From NCBI GenBank assembly GCA_902767245.1, contig CACXGO010000001.1, positions 1 through 35,730 on the forward strand: a DNA stretch of 35,730 nt, written 5' to 3'. Below the pieces are notes generated by a model. The model saw only the letters and a list, made by a program, of their open reading frames with translations. It did no database searches and was not told the DNA's origin. Positions 14,162 through 22,231 of this stretch are shown one piece after another (positions within the stretch are counted from its first letter, which is position 1; each line of letters starts with the position of its first letter). Source of the stretch: an uncultured Erysipelotrichaceae bacterium (GTDB lineage: Bacteria > Bacillota_I > Bacilli_A > RF39 > UBA660). Position numbers and translations under genes: made by a program.

Positions 14162-15516
14162 TATATTCCAAGTAAATGAGTTGCTACTTGAAAATAAACA
14201 ATTAATCCCAAAGCATCAACAATGGTTGTGATAAACGGACTTGCCATTACTGTTGGGTCAAATCCAAGTTTTTTGGTTAAAATTGGAAGCGTACAACCAA
14301 TAAACTTAGCAACTACAACAATCATAAATACTGTTAGACAGATTACTCCCGCCACTTTCATTGTAACTGCTGAATTATGAAGTAGCATTTGATCAATTAG
14401 AATTAACTTAGCAAAATTAGCTACTGCTAAAGTAAATCCAACCATAATTGAAACTCGAAGCTCCTTCCAAATAACTTTACCAATATCTTTAAAATTAACT
14501 TGGTTTAAAGAAAGACTACGAATAATTGTAACTGATGCTTGACTACCAGCATTACCACCTGTATCCATAAGCATTGGAATATAAGCAGTCAAGATTGGAA
14601 GTATAGCAAGCGAATTTTCAAATTTGCTGATTATTTGACCAGTAAATGTTGCCGAAATCATAAGTAAAAGTAACCACGGAATTCTTGCTTTCCATGTCTG
14701 CCAAGCAGTTATTTCTAAATATGGTTTATCTGAAGGTGAAATAGCAGCCATTTTTTCGATATCTTCGGTTGCTTCTTCTTCCATAATATCCATAACATCA
14801 TCAATTGTGATAATCCCAACTAAACGGTCTTCTGAGTCAACAACTGGCATAACTGTTAAGTCGTATTTTTTAAATAATTTCCCAACTTCTTCTTGATCGG
14901 TTGTTGTTTTAACACAAATTGTATCTTTAATTGCAATATCGCCAATTACATCTTCACTATCTGCAAGTAAAATATCTTTAAGACTAATATGCCCGATTAA
15001 TTTTCTTCGTTCATCAACGACATAACAAACATTAACGGTTTCATATTCATCAATCTCTTTACGAAGTCTGCTAATTGCTTGCTTAATTGTCAAAGTATCT
15101 TTTAGTTCCGCATATTCAACAGTCATTACACTACCAGCCGAATCTTCTGGGTAGTTAAGCAAACGATTAATATCACTTCTTGTATCTTTATCACACTCTT
15201 TTAAAATTCGCTTAACAATATTAGCTGGCATTTCATCTAATACATCAGCTGCATCATCAGCAAACATTTCATTAATCAAAAATACAGCTTCTTTATCAGT
15301 TAATTTAGATAAAAGTTCAGTTTCAACAGAAAGTGGTAATTCTGAAAATAAATCAGCTGCCATATCTTTATTCATTAAACGAATTATTTTGGCAATTTCA
15401 TCAATATCAAAATCTTTAATACTATCAGCAATATCAACAATTTGTTTATCGCTTAATAATATCTTTGCTTCTTTAAATTTTTTTGAATTTAATAGTTCTT
15501 TTATTTCCTCCTTCAT
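14161..15516 (-). CDS. mgtE: Magnesium transporter MgtE
   Basis: A 451-residue protein, the usual length for MgtE. Residues 1-125 are the N-terminal superhelical domain (ELLSKLTDKEAVFLINEMFA, DDAADVLDEMPANIVKRIL). Two CBS domains follow to about 250. Five membrane segments come after the linker helix, with the family motif PMLMDTGGNAGSQASVTIIR. It imports Mg2+; the N and CBS domains close the pore when cytosolic Mg2+ is high. ATG 15516 follows GGAGG by 6 bases; an upstream in-frame ATG at 15528 overlaps that site. The leader holds two promoters with a terminator between them. Confidence 0.96.
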   Translation of the reverse strand: MKEEIKELLNSKKFKEAKILLSDKQIVDIADSIKDFDIDEIAKIIRLMNKDMAADLFSELPLSVETELLSKLTDKEAVFLINEMFADDAADVLDEMPANIVKRILKECDKDTRSDINRLLNYPEDSAGSVMTVEYAELKDTLTIKQAISRLRKEIDEYETVNVCYVVDERRKLIGHISLKDILLADSEDVIGDIAIKDTICVKTTTDQEEVGKLFKKYDLTVMPVVDSEDRLVGIITIDDVMDIMEEEATEDIEKMAAISPSDKPYLEITAWQTWKARIPWLLLLMISATFTGQIISKFENSLAILPILTAYIPMLMDTGGNAGSQASVTIIRSLSLNQVNFKDIGKVIWKELRVSIMVGFTLAVANFAKLILIDQMLLHNSAVTMKVAGVICLTVFMIVVVAKFIGCTLPILTKKLGFDPTVMASPFITTIVDALGLIVYFQVATHLLGI

Positions 15517-15556
15517 AAGTACCTCCATATTCTTTTAAAAAGTATTATCTAATTTT

Positions 15557-15565
15557 ATTATAACA
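15557..15565 (-). promoter_or_regulatory. Proximal mgtE promoter (extended -10)
   Basis: Minus-strand TGTTATAAT (15557-15565) matches the extended -10 consensus. It lies just downstream of the leader terminator, so it would drive mgtE without passing it. Confidence 0.5.
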
Positions 15566-15568
15566 CCT

Positions 15569-15587
15569 AAAAAGGAACTTTCGTTCC
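15569..15587 (-). terminator. Leader terminator upstream of mgtE
   Basis: Minus-strand GGAAC-GAAA-GTTCC with a GNRA loop, followed by five T. It lies between two mgtE promoters. A short RNA of about 30 nt or an attenuator are both possible. No M-box riboswitch is present. Confidence 0.5.
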
Positions 15588-15604
15588 AATTAATTTTAGT
15601 TTTT

Positions 15605-15633
15605 ATTATATTTTGTTTTAGCAATAATTGCAA
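15605..15633 (-). promoter_or_regulatory. Distal mgtE promoter
   Basis: Minus-strand TTGCAA (15628-15633), 17 bases, TATAAT (15605-15610). Transcripts starting near 15598 meet the hairpin at 15574-15587 almost at once. Confidence 0.6.
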
Positions 15634-15648
15634 CTATTTTTTTGATAC

Positions 15649-15670
15649 AAAAAAAGCTCTATTGAGCTTT
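15649..15670 (-). terminator. Terminator of the lipoprotein gene
   Basis: AAAGCTC (15653-15659), TATT, GAGCTTT (15664-15670), with a T run on the minus strand. It overlaps the stop codon at 15659. Confidence 0.8.
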
Positions 15671-16117
15671 CTTTAATTCTGTTAAGTATGAATAAGCTGT
15701 TCTTATATCATTAACTGACATATCTTCATATTCACTTTTGTTATATTCAACAACTACATATCTGCCTTTTGTATACATTTTATCAATTGTTTCATCTTTA
15801 TCTTTTTGCAATAACGTTAATGCATAATTAGCAGTTGCAGCGTTTTCATAATCAATATAAGCATGGTAAGCTGTAACAGTATCACCTGTATAGTAATATA
15901 TTAATTTACTATTACCACTTTGAAATACAAGTTTAGTATTGTCTGAATAAAATTCAAAATCATCAGTAGTTGATGATGCCTTATTTGTTTCGCCTTCACC
16001 ATTTTTTTCTTCTACATTATTATTATTTTCGTTATTTTTGCTTGATTCACCATTACCACAGGCAGTTAAAGTAAACATTAAAGCAAATACCATTAAAGTT
16101 AATAAATACTTTTTCAT
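15659..16117 (-). CDS. Lipoprotein of unknown function
   Basis: A 152-residue protein. Lipoprotein signal MKKYLLTLMVFALMFTLTAC with the lipidated Cys at residue 20. A low-complexity Asn/Glu/Ser linker follows (about 22-52), then a roughly 100-residue domain starting DDFEFYSDNTKLVFQSGNSK. It contains AYIDYENAATANYALTLLQK, a pattern seen in other small exported Firmicutes domains. ATG 16117 follows GGAGGAGA; ten residues upstream in frame lack a ribosome site. Confidence 0.75.
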   Translation of the reverse strand: MKKYLLTLMVFALMFTLTACGNGESSKNNENNNNVEEKNGEGETNKASSTTDDFEFYSDNTKLVFQSGNSKLIYYYTGDTVTAYHAYIDYENAATANYALTLLQKDKDETIDKMYTKGRYVVVEYNKSEYEDMSVNDIRTAYSYLTELKKAQ

Positions 16118-16164
16118 AAATTCTCCTCCATAATTAAAGTATATCACAAATCATCAATTTTTTA

Positions 16165-16947
16165 CTATTTTCTTAATTTTTTTATTAACATAGGAATGGA
16201 AATTATTAATGAGAATGCTAAGAAATATAAAACAAGCATCATAATAGGGTTAATAAAACCAAGTCCCTTTGAGATTAAGATTGAGCCAAAATCTTCAAAT
16301 ATTGGAATTCCTCCAAGATTTTTGTATAACATAAAATCAAAATCAAAAATAAAATCAATTGGAATCACAAAAATTGAAATCAAAAAGTGAAAAATAAATC
16401 CTTTTTTTACGGTATTAAAATTAATCTCAACATAATTTGTTACAATTAGTAAAAGTCCAAGAAAAACCATTAGGAAATGCCATATCATTGAATAAAAAGC
16501 TCCAAATGATAAAAATGGATAATACTTGAAAGCATTTAAATAAAGCATTGTTCCCACTCCACCAATAATGCTTCCAGTTGCAATCCAACATTCCGCTGTC
16601 TTTTTTATTTTTCCTTTAGCAAATCCAGCTAAGAGTCCAGCTAGCATAATAATTGAACAAGTATCAAATGGTAAAAGTCCTGTATTAAATTTTCCATTAA
16701 GTTTAATATCATATATTGATTCCCAAGTTGTTTTACCTATGTAAAACAGAATTAGAAATATACTCACAAATCTTATTATATTGAGAATCTTATTTTTTGG
16801 TAGTTTTCTTAATACAATAAGTAAAAATACAAGCAAAATAATTGATATTATAAGATACAAATATTGAGCTAAGCTACCATAATCCTGCCCATTATATCCA
16901 ATAATGTTATATTTATAATCAAAAAAACCATAATTTCCTTTAAACAT
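16165..16947 (-). CDS. YwaF-like (TIGR02206/TMEM164-like) integral membrane protein
   Basis: A 260-residue protein with about seven membrane segments. The motif NTGLLPFDTCSIIMLAGLLA and the later WHFLMVFLGLLLIVTNY resemble the LPLHLC...-type signature of the YwaF family, but the match is partial (FDTC instead of LHLC). Function unknown. GGTGA precedes the ATG. It follows the small membrane gene at 16968 by about 20 bases and is probably in the same operon. Confidence 0.6.
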   Translation of the reverse strand: MFKGNYGFFDYKYNIIGYNGQDYGSLAQYLYLIISIILLVFLLIVLRKLPKNKILNIIRFVSIFLILFYIGKTTWESIYDIKLNGKFNTGLLPFDTCSIIMLAGLLAGFAKGKIKKTAECWIATGSIIGGVGTMLYLNAFKYYPFLSFGAFYSMIWHFLMVFLGLLLIVTNYVEINFNTVKKGFIFHFLISIFVIPIDFIFDFDFMLYKNLGGIPIFEDFGSILISKGLGFINPIMMLVLYFLAFSLIISIPMLIKKLRK

Positions 16948-16967
16948 GTTTTCACCACAATAAATAA

Positions 16968-17189
16968 CTATTTTTTTCTCTTTTCTATACCATATACTAC
17001 TATAGTTAATACTATAGCAAGTGTTAAAGGTTCAACAATATGCTCTTTTGCAGAATAAACAAATGTTGAATTTGTTATAAATTTGCAATAAACAATATCA
17101 AATAAAGGATACAAAATTAATCCTGTAATTGCCGCGATTAATCCAAATACAAAATAATACGATTTGCTATTCTTCGTTATTTTTTTCAC
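16968..17189 (-). CDS. Small two-segment membrane protein
   Basis: A 73-residue protein with membrane segments at about 13-31 and 51-68 and basic ends. The frame is open further upstream, to 17267. Those codons overlap the preceding gene's terminator and this gene's own -10 box, so I place the start at GTG 17189, behind a GAGTGGGAAA stretch. Start confidence is moderate. It is probably cotranscribed with the YwaF-like gene. No family recognised. Confidence 0.55.
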   Translation of the reverse strand: MKKITKNSKSYYFVFGLIAAITGLILYPLFDIVYCKFITNSTFVYSAKEHIVEPLTLAIVLTIVVYGIEKRKK

Positions 17190-17214
17190 TTTCCCACTCT
17201 TTTCTACTAGAGAC

Positions 17215-17223
17215 ATTATAACA
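17215..17223 (-). promoter_or_regulatory. Extended -10 promoter of the 17189-16165 operon
   Basis: Minus-strand TGTTATAAT (17215-17223), placed between the terminator of the preceding gene and the GTG start. Confidence 0.5.
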
Positions 17224-17225
17224 CA

Positions 17226-17250
17226 TAAAAAGCAGGCTTTAAACCTGCTT
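17226..17250 (-). terminator. Terminator of the TPR-like gene
   Basis: AAGCAGG (17230-17236), CTTTAAA, CCTGCTT (17244-17250), followed by T residues on the minus strand. The stop codon TAA lies in the loop. Confidence 0.8.
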
Positions 17251-18123
17251 GCGATTATATCTTGCATTAAACCTATCTATCTGATTTACTTTTACAACTG
17301 GTTTTTCTTCTTTTGTTACCATATAATTTAAATCAACTGGCTTATTTCCATAGTCTATTGGATACATAGTTATCATATTTTGAGTGTTATGAAAACAATG
17401 AACCTCAAAAAAATTAACTGGCTTGCCATTATGTCTTCCACAATTATCATATTTAAAAAAATAAAGATCCTCAAAATAACCCGGTAATAATCTATCATCA
17501 GAAGGAATATATTTTTTTACTTCTTTTACAACTTCTACAATATCAAAACCTTCATAAAATAAAGCAGAATGAAAAATATCTGAATCTTTATTAAAAGATG
17601 CCATATGGTTTTTTATATGTTCCAAAAATCTTGCTTCACTATATTCAACAATTTGACTATATAAGTATCCCCTATCAATTTTTTCAGAAGGTGCAAGAAG
17701 ATCAAGTTGTTTTCGACAATAAGATGATATATATCTTGCCAAATCTGCATCGTCTAATATTTCCTGACTATTAACATATAGATGAAACAATTCTTGATAT
17801 TTTTCACGATAAGATAATAATTTTATCTTACATAAAAGCATATTGCGTCTAAAAACATCGTATTTTTTATATGTTGATAAAAAATGAGCATTGTCATTTA
17901 CTTCTTTTTCAGTAGCATTATATATCATTTCTGCTTCATCAAGTTTACCAAGTCTAATTAGTAACATTATATAATCAGTTTTACCACTATAATCCTTCGG
18001 ATATTTTTCAAAATAGATTTTTAGTCTTCTTTCACATTCGTAAGGATCAGTATTAAGCAACTTTAATCCTTCATTAAATTCCCAAATATTAAAGAATTGT
18101 TTCCTTCCGCCTATTTTTTCCAT
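17239..18123 (-). CDS. TPR-like helical protein of unknown function
   Basis: A 294-residue protein. The first half is helical-repeat-like (KIYFEKYPKDYSGKTDYIML, LIRLGKLDEAEMIYNA: a 34-residue TPR rhythm). The second half is a mixed domain with LYFFKYDNCGRHNGKPVNFF and EVHCFHNTQNMITMYPID, containing three conserved-looking Cys/His positions. I do not recognise the family. The ribosome site GAGGGG is G-rich and eight bases around it are complementary to the small RNA encoded just upstream. A strong promoter is at 18148-18175. Confidence 0.7.
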   Translation of the reverse strand: MEKIGGRKQFFNIWEFNEGLKLLNTDPYECERRLKIYFEKYPKDYSGKTDYIMLLIRLGKLDEAEMIYNATEKEVNDNAHFLSTYKKYDVFRRNMLLCKIKLLSYREKYQELFHLYVNSQEILDDADLARYISSYCRKQLDLLAPSEKIDRGYLYSQIVEYSEARFLEHIKNHMASFNKDSDIFHSALFYEGFDIVEVVKEVKKYIPSDDRLLPGYFEDLYFFKYDNCGRHNGKPVNFFEVHCFHNTQNMITMYPIDYGNKPVDLNYMVTKEEKPVVKVNQIDRFNARYNRKQV

Positions 18124-18147
18124 AAAAACCCCTCAATTTCTTGAAAT

Positions 18148-18175
18148 ATTATATATTAAAGGAATTTTTTGTCAA
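18148..18175 (-). promoter_or_regulatory. Promoter of the TPR-like gene
   Basis: Minus-strand TTGACA (18170-18175), 16 bases, TATAAT (18148-18153), which is consensus in both boxes. Confidence 0.8.
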
Positions 18176-18352
18176 ATTTAAAAACTAGCAATTCTTGAAT
18201 TACTACTTTAGAATAGACATTGATAAAAAAATAGTTTTGTGACAAAAATAAAAAATTAAAAATAACTTCATATTTTACAAATGTTAATTTAATACTCAAT
18301 GAAACAAAATCAAAAAATATAAATATGGATACTTATGATTAACTAAAATAGC

Positions 18353-18383
18353 AAAAAAATGACGGAGTAAATAAATTACTCCG
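18353..18383 (-). terminator. Terminator of the small RNA
   Basis: CGGAGTAA (18363-18370), ATAAA, TTACTCCG (18376-18383), with seven T on the minus strand (18353-18359). The remaining gene-free stretch, 18181-18352, is plain AT-rich DNA in which I see nothing. Confidence 0.8.
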
Positions 18384-18449
18384 CCTTCAGGGGGTTTTGG
18401 TTGCACTCTCACTAATTGTCGTAAGTAGTGCTAGCGTGTTTCACACGCC
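18353..18449 (-). ncRNA. Candidate new small RNA, about 97 nt
   Basis: A consensus promoter (18456-18484) predicts a start at the GG at 18449-18448. The RNA opens with a GCGTGT-GAA-ACACGC hairpin, then a second stem region (GCACT...AGTGC, competing with CACTA...TAGTG). An unpaired C-rich stretch AACCAAAACCCCCTGAAGG follows. It ends in an 8-bp CGGAGTAA/TTACTCCG terminator with seven U. No open frame or ribosome site fits inside. It lacks the SRP-RNA loop, tRNA shape or a riboswitch core I know. C-rich single-stranded motifs are typical of Gram-positive small RNAs that bind ribosome binding sites, such as RsaE/RoxS. Existence is inferred from signals. Confidence 0.65.
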
Positions 18450-18455
18450 ATTATA

Positions 18456-18484
18456 ATTATAAATAAAATGCTATTAAAAGTCAA
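18456..18484 (-). promoter_or_regulatory. Promoter of the small RNA, overlapping the recG stop codon
   Basis: Minus-strand TTGACT (18479-18484), exactly 17 bases, TATAAT (18456-18461). The TGA of recG is inside the -35 box. Confidence 0.75.
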
Positions 18485-20448
18485 GATATCCCCTCTTGCA
18501 TTTCATCTACAATATTTGCAAAATTTTCTAATTTTTTGGTTTTTAAATATTCTTCACTGTCTTCTTTAGCTGCTTTTAAAATATCAAAATCATTCTTAAT
18601 ATTTAGTATTTTGAAAGCCATATCTCCACTTTGACGAACTCCAAAAATATCTCCACTACCTCGAAGTTTAAAATCTTCTTCACTTATTTTAAAACCATCA
18701 CATGTTTTTTCTAAAATTCTTAATCTTTCTGTTTCGTGATCAGAAACTAAAATACAATATGAATCTAAATCATTCCTTCCAACTCGGCCTCTTAATTGGT
18801 GCAAAGCAGAAAGTCCAAACTGAAAAGCGTCAAATATAACCATCATTGTCGCATTCTTGACATCAACACCAACTTCAATAACTGTTGTTGATACAAGAAT
18901 TTGAACTTTATTTTCTTTAAATTTATTCATGATTTCATCTTTTTCTTTGACACTCATTTTACCATGTAAAAGTCCTAGTTTACAAACTTTACCCAATGCT
19001 TTTTCCAAATTTTCATAAAGTGTTTCAACATTAGTTAAGTCACTTCGGTCGCTTTCTTCAATCAATGGTGCAACTACATATATTTGATGCCCCTTTTTTA
19101 TTTCATCTAACATCATTGTTAAAACATCTTTAATTTCTTTTGTATTTTTAATTTTAGTAATTATTTCTTTTCTACCATTGGGTACTGTTTTAATCGATGA
19201 AACATCCATATCACCATATAAAGTTAAAGCATAAGTTCTTGGTATTGGAGTTGCACTCATATACAAAATGTCTGGCTTTTTCCCTTTGTTTTTTAAATTA
19301 CTTCTTTGATTAACGCCAAAACGATGCTGTTCATCTGTAATAACTAAACCTAAATTGGCATAGTTAACTTTTTCACTAATTAAAGCATGAGTTCCAATAA
19401 TGATATCAACTTCATTATTTTCAAGTAACTTATAAACTTTTGTTTTAGATTTAGTATTACCTGTAAGTAAAATGACTTTAACCCCAAAATCTTTAAATAA
19501 GGCTTCAATATTAATAAAATGTTGATTAGCTAATATTTCAGTTGGGGCCATTAATGCGCCTTGATAACCACTCAAATAATTAATATATAAAGCAATTATT
19601 GCAACTATAGTCTTACCACTACCAACATCCCCTTGAAGTAATCGATTCATTCTTTTTTCGCTTGTTAAATCATCATAAATAGCTTCAACTGCTTTTTCTT
19701 GATCAATTGTTAATTTAAATGGAAGCTTATTAATAAATTCAAATACTTTTTCTTTATTAACATTTCTTTTTAAGCCATCATTTTTTTTGGCACTCAACTT
19801 TAAATAATTCATTTTAAACATAAACTTAAATGCTTCTTCATATTTTAAACGCTTACTTGCTATATTTATATCTTTTAAAGTTTGTGGAAAATGAATTAAC
19901 TCTAAAGCTTTTCTTTTGGATAAAAATCCATATTTTTGTGCATATAATTCTGGCACATAATCACTTATTTTAAAATCTTGAAAAAATAGATTATTAATAA
20001 AATTTTCAATTTGTTTACCTGTTATGCCAGAAACGGTATGATAGACGGCTTCTATTTTGGGTCTATCTGGAAGCAAACCAAATTTAAGATCACTTGCAAT
20101 AATTTGACCTCTTTCAAGTTTCCCAATAACAGAAATATTACTACCAATTTTTAATTTGTTTTTTAAAAAACCACGATTAAAAATTGTCACATTAAAAAGA
20201 TTTGATGCTGTTCTAAGTTTAAAATTCATACGATCCTTACGTCCAAAGAAAAAGATTGTTGGAAGGGATTCTAATACACCATCAATGACAATTTTATCAC
20301 CATCTTTTAGGCTTTTTAAATCGCTTCTAGCAATTATTTCATAACGATACGGATAATAATTTATAAGGTCATCCGGAGTAAAAATTTCAAGTTTGTTTAA
20401 AACTTTTTCACTTTTTGGTCCTACTCCTTTGACATCTTTTAAAACCAT
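18481..20448 (-). CDS. recG: ATP-dependent DNA helicase RecG
   Basis: A 655-residue protein, normal for RecG. The N-terminal wedge/OB domain (LKDVKGVGPKSEKVLNKLEI, then an IDGVLES strand) is followed by the helicase core: Walker A GDVGSGKT, DEQH box, SATPIPRT, and the family end ALHQLRGRVGRN and KLRGSGDIFGVRQSG. It remodels stalled replication forks and Holliday junctions. ATG 20448 is set by AGGTGA 5 bases upstream; the longer GTG frame overlaps that site. A LexA-like palindrome lies between its promoter boxes. Confidence 0.97.
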   Translation of the reverse strand: MVLKDVKGVGPKSEKVLNKLEIFTPDDLINYYPYRYEIIARSDLKSLKDGDKIVIDGVLESLPTIFFFGRKDRMNFKLRTASNLFNVTIFNRGFLKNKLKIGSNISVIGKLERGQIIASDLKFGLLPDRPKIEAVYHTVSGITGKQIENFINNLFFQDFKISDYVPELYAQKYGFLSKRKALELIHFPQTLKDINIASKRLKYEEAFKFMFKMNYLKLSAKKNDGLKRNVNKEKVFEFINKLPFKLTIDQEKAVEAIYDDLTSEKRMNRLLQGDVGSGKTIVAIIALYINYLSGYQGALMAPTEILANQHFINIEALFKDFGVKVILLTGNTKSKTKVYKLLENNEVDIIIGTHALISEKVNYANLGLVITDEQHRFGVNQRSNLKNKGKKPDILYMSATPIPRTYALTLYGDMDVSSIKTVPNGRKEIITKIKNTKEIKDVLTMMLDEIKKGHQIYVVAPLIEESDRSDLTNVETLYENLEKALGKVCKLGLLHGKMSVKEKDEIMNKFKENKVQILVSTTVIEVGVDVKNATMMVIFDAFQFGLSALHQLRGRVGRNDLDSYCILVSDHETERLRILEKTCDGFKISEEDFKLRGSGDIFGVRQSGDMAFKILNIKNDFDILKAAKEDSEEYLKTKKLENFANIVDEMQEGIS

Positions 20449-20465
20449 ATGATTCACCTAGAATC

Positions 20466-20494
20466 ATTATAACAAACATTTGTTCTTTAAACAA
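20466..20494 (-). promoter_or_regulatory. recG promoter
   Basis: Minus-strand TTGTTT (20489-20494), 17 bases, TATAAT (20466-20471). It abuts the stop of the upstream gene at 20499. Confidence 0.6.
20474..20485 (-). promoter_or_regulatory. LexA/DinR-like box in the recG promoter spacer
   Basis: Minus-strand GAACAAATGTTT fits the Gram-positive SOS core GAAC-RNRY-GTTY at every position. It lies between the -35 and -10 boxes, where repressor binding would block RNA polymerase. The outer bases deviate from the B. subtilis consensus. Whether the genome has LexA is unknown. Confidence 0.4.
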
Positions 20495-20498
20495 GGCA

Positions 20499-20801
20499 TT
20501 AATTTTTAAAATCTATATCTAAAATATCATTAATATTTATAAATCCATTATCAATTGTTAAAAGTTGGTTACTATTCATTCCTACAATTGTTTTTTCTAA
20601 AGTTCCATTTTTAGTTTTTATAATTGTTTCAGCTTTATAAACATATTTTGGTGAATTAAAAATTTCTTTCAATTTTTTCCTTACATCAATTTCAGACATT
20701 CCTCGAACTTCATCTTTTTTTTCTTGATAAGAAGTAAATACTTCTTCATTATTATTTAATTTATGATCAATTTTATTTGCAAAAACACTTGGTTTTTTCA
20801 T
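20499..20801 (-). CDS. Hypothetical protein upstream of recG
   Basis: A 100-residue soluble protein starting MKKPSVFANKIDHKLNNNEE, with a helical first half and a beta-rich second half (TIIKTKNGTLEKTIVGMNSN, LLTIDNGFININDILDI). GAGGTGA precedes the ATG. It is divergent from murE and only five bases from the recG -35 box, so it may also be cotranscribed with recG. No family recognised. Confidence 0.65.
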   Translation of the reverse strand: MKKPSVFANKIDHKLNNNEEVFTSYQEKKDEVRGMSEIDVRKKLKEIFNSPKYVYKAETIIKTKNGTLEKTIVGMNSNQLLTIDNGFININDILDIDFKN

Positions 20802-20884
20802 TTTTTCACCTCTATTTAATAATATGAAAAAATGTCTAAATTAACACTTATTTTGAAAAGTCATAAACTAAAGTGGTGAATAAA

Positions 20885-22231
20885 ATGAAACTAAAAGATG
20901 ATTCCAGAAAGATTCAAAAAGGTGACACATTTATCGCAATAGATAATGGCAGAAATTATATTGATGATGCTATTAAAGCTGGAGCTAATAAAATTATAAA
21001 TGAAGATAAGATTTATGATGTTGAAACAATCATCGTAAACGATACGAGACAGTATTTAGCTGATTATTTATATCAAAAGTTTAAAAGTGAACTAAATAAA
21101 ATAACTTTAATTGGAATAACTGGAACTAATGGTAAAACAACAACCGCTTATCTTATTTATGAACTTTTTAATTTGCTCAACATCAGATGTGCTTACATTG
21201 GTACTATTGGTTTTTATATCAATAATGAAATCAAGCCATTAAATAATACTACTCCTGATTTAGTTGATCTATATAACATGTTTCAAGAGTGCATCAATAA
21301 AAATATTAAAGTTATTGTAATGGAAGTAAGTAGTCATGCTTTAAAACTTAATCGTGTTTTAAATATTAAATTTGATTATGGTATTTTTACTAATTTAACA
21401 CACGATCACTTGGATTTTCATCACAATTTAGATGATTACAAAGATTCTAAAAAAAGGCTTTTTAACAGCCTTAAAAACAATAAATATGCCATTATCAATA
21501 GTGATGATGCCTCTTTTAAAGATTTTATCTTTAAAAAAAATCATAATGTTTTATATGGTACAGATGGTGAGTATCGCTTACTTGATTATAAACTTTCTCT
21601 TCAAAAAAGCGAATTTAATTTAATTCATAAAAATAGAAAATATCATATTCAATTAAATATTCCTTGTCTTTATAATATTTATAATTATATAGCAGCTTTA
21701 ATTGTTTTAAATAAATATGGATTTAATATTATGAAAATTATGGAAAAAACAAAGTTTTTAAAAGCTCCTGCTGGGCGTATGGAATTAGTAAATAAAGATA
21801 ATAAATATGTCTTAATTGATTATGCTCATACTCCTGATGCTGTTTTAAATGTTTTAAAAAATGTTAAAACTTTTAAACCCAATAAAATCATAACTATTAT
21901 AGGTTGTGGTGGAAATCGCGATAAAACAAAAAGACCTATTATGGGTGAAATTGCAACAAAAAATTCTGATTTTGTTATATTTACAAATGATAATCCTCGA
22001 AAAGAAAATGAATTAGATATCATTAAAGATATTACTTATAATTTGGATAGTAATAATTATGAAATCATCCATAATCGTGAATATGCTATAAAAAAAGGTA
22101 TTAAAATGTTAGCTAAAAATGATATTTTATTAATTCTTGGAAAAGGTCATGAAAAATATCAGATAATTGGTGATAAAAAAATTCATTTTGATGATAAAGA
22201 AATTGCTCTTAAGTTTTTAAATAAGTGCTAA
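20885..22231 (+). CDS. murE: UDP-MurNAc-tripeptide synthetase MurE (meso-DAP type)
   Basis: A 448-residue Mur ligase. ATP-binding loop GITGTNGKTTTAY, central motif EVSSHALKLNR, HDHLDFH, the YKDSKKRLF carbamylated-Lys segment, and C-terminal GCGGNRDKTKRP. The TNDNPRKEN motif corresponds to the DNPR signature of enzymes adding meso-diaminopimelate; Lys-adding enzymes differ here. It adds the third residue of the peptidoglycan stem in the cytoplasm. ATG 20885 follows GGTGA; the GTG at 20873 lies just before that site and has none of its own. Its last 23 bases overlap the convergent popT gene. Confidence 0.94.
   Translation: MKLKDDSRKIQKGDTFIAIDNGRNYIDDAIKAGANKIINEDKIYDVETIIVNDTRQYLADYLYQKFKSELNKITLIGITGTNGKTTTAYLIYELFNLLNIRCAYIGTIGFYINNEIKPLNNTTPDLVDLYNMFQECINKNIKVIVMEVSSHALKLNRVLNIKFDYGIFTNLTHDHLDFHHNLDDYKDSKKRLFNSLKNNKYAIINSDDASFKDFIFKKNHNVLYGTDGEYRLLDYKLSLQKSEFNLIHKNRKYHIQLNIPCLYNIYNYIAALIVLNKYGFNIMKIMEKTKFLKAPAGRMELVNKDNKYVLIDYAHTPDAVLNVLKNVKTFKPNKIITIIGCGGNRDKTKRPIMGEIATKNSDFVIFTNDNPRKENELDIIKDITYNLDSNNYEIIHNREYAIKKGIKMLAKNDILLILGKGHEKYQIIGDKKIHFDDKEIALKFLNKC

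Noticed and set aside
15529-15658. M-box (Mg2+) riboswitch upstream of mgtE
   Set aside because: The leader is under 120 bases and shows only one small hairpin; the large three-helix M-box is not there.
17190-17267. Longer N-terminus for the small membrane gene
   Set aside because: These codons overlap the previous gene's terminator and this gene's own extended -10 box.
18353-18449. SRP RNA, tRNA or a known riboswitch
   Set aside because: There is no GGAAGCAG-type SRP loop, no cloverleaf or CCA-type end, and no riboswitch core I recognise.
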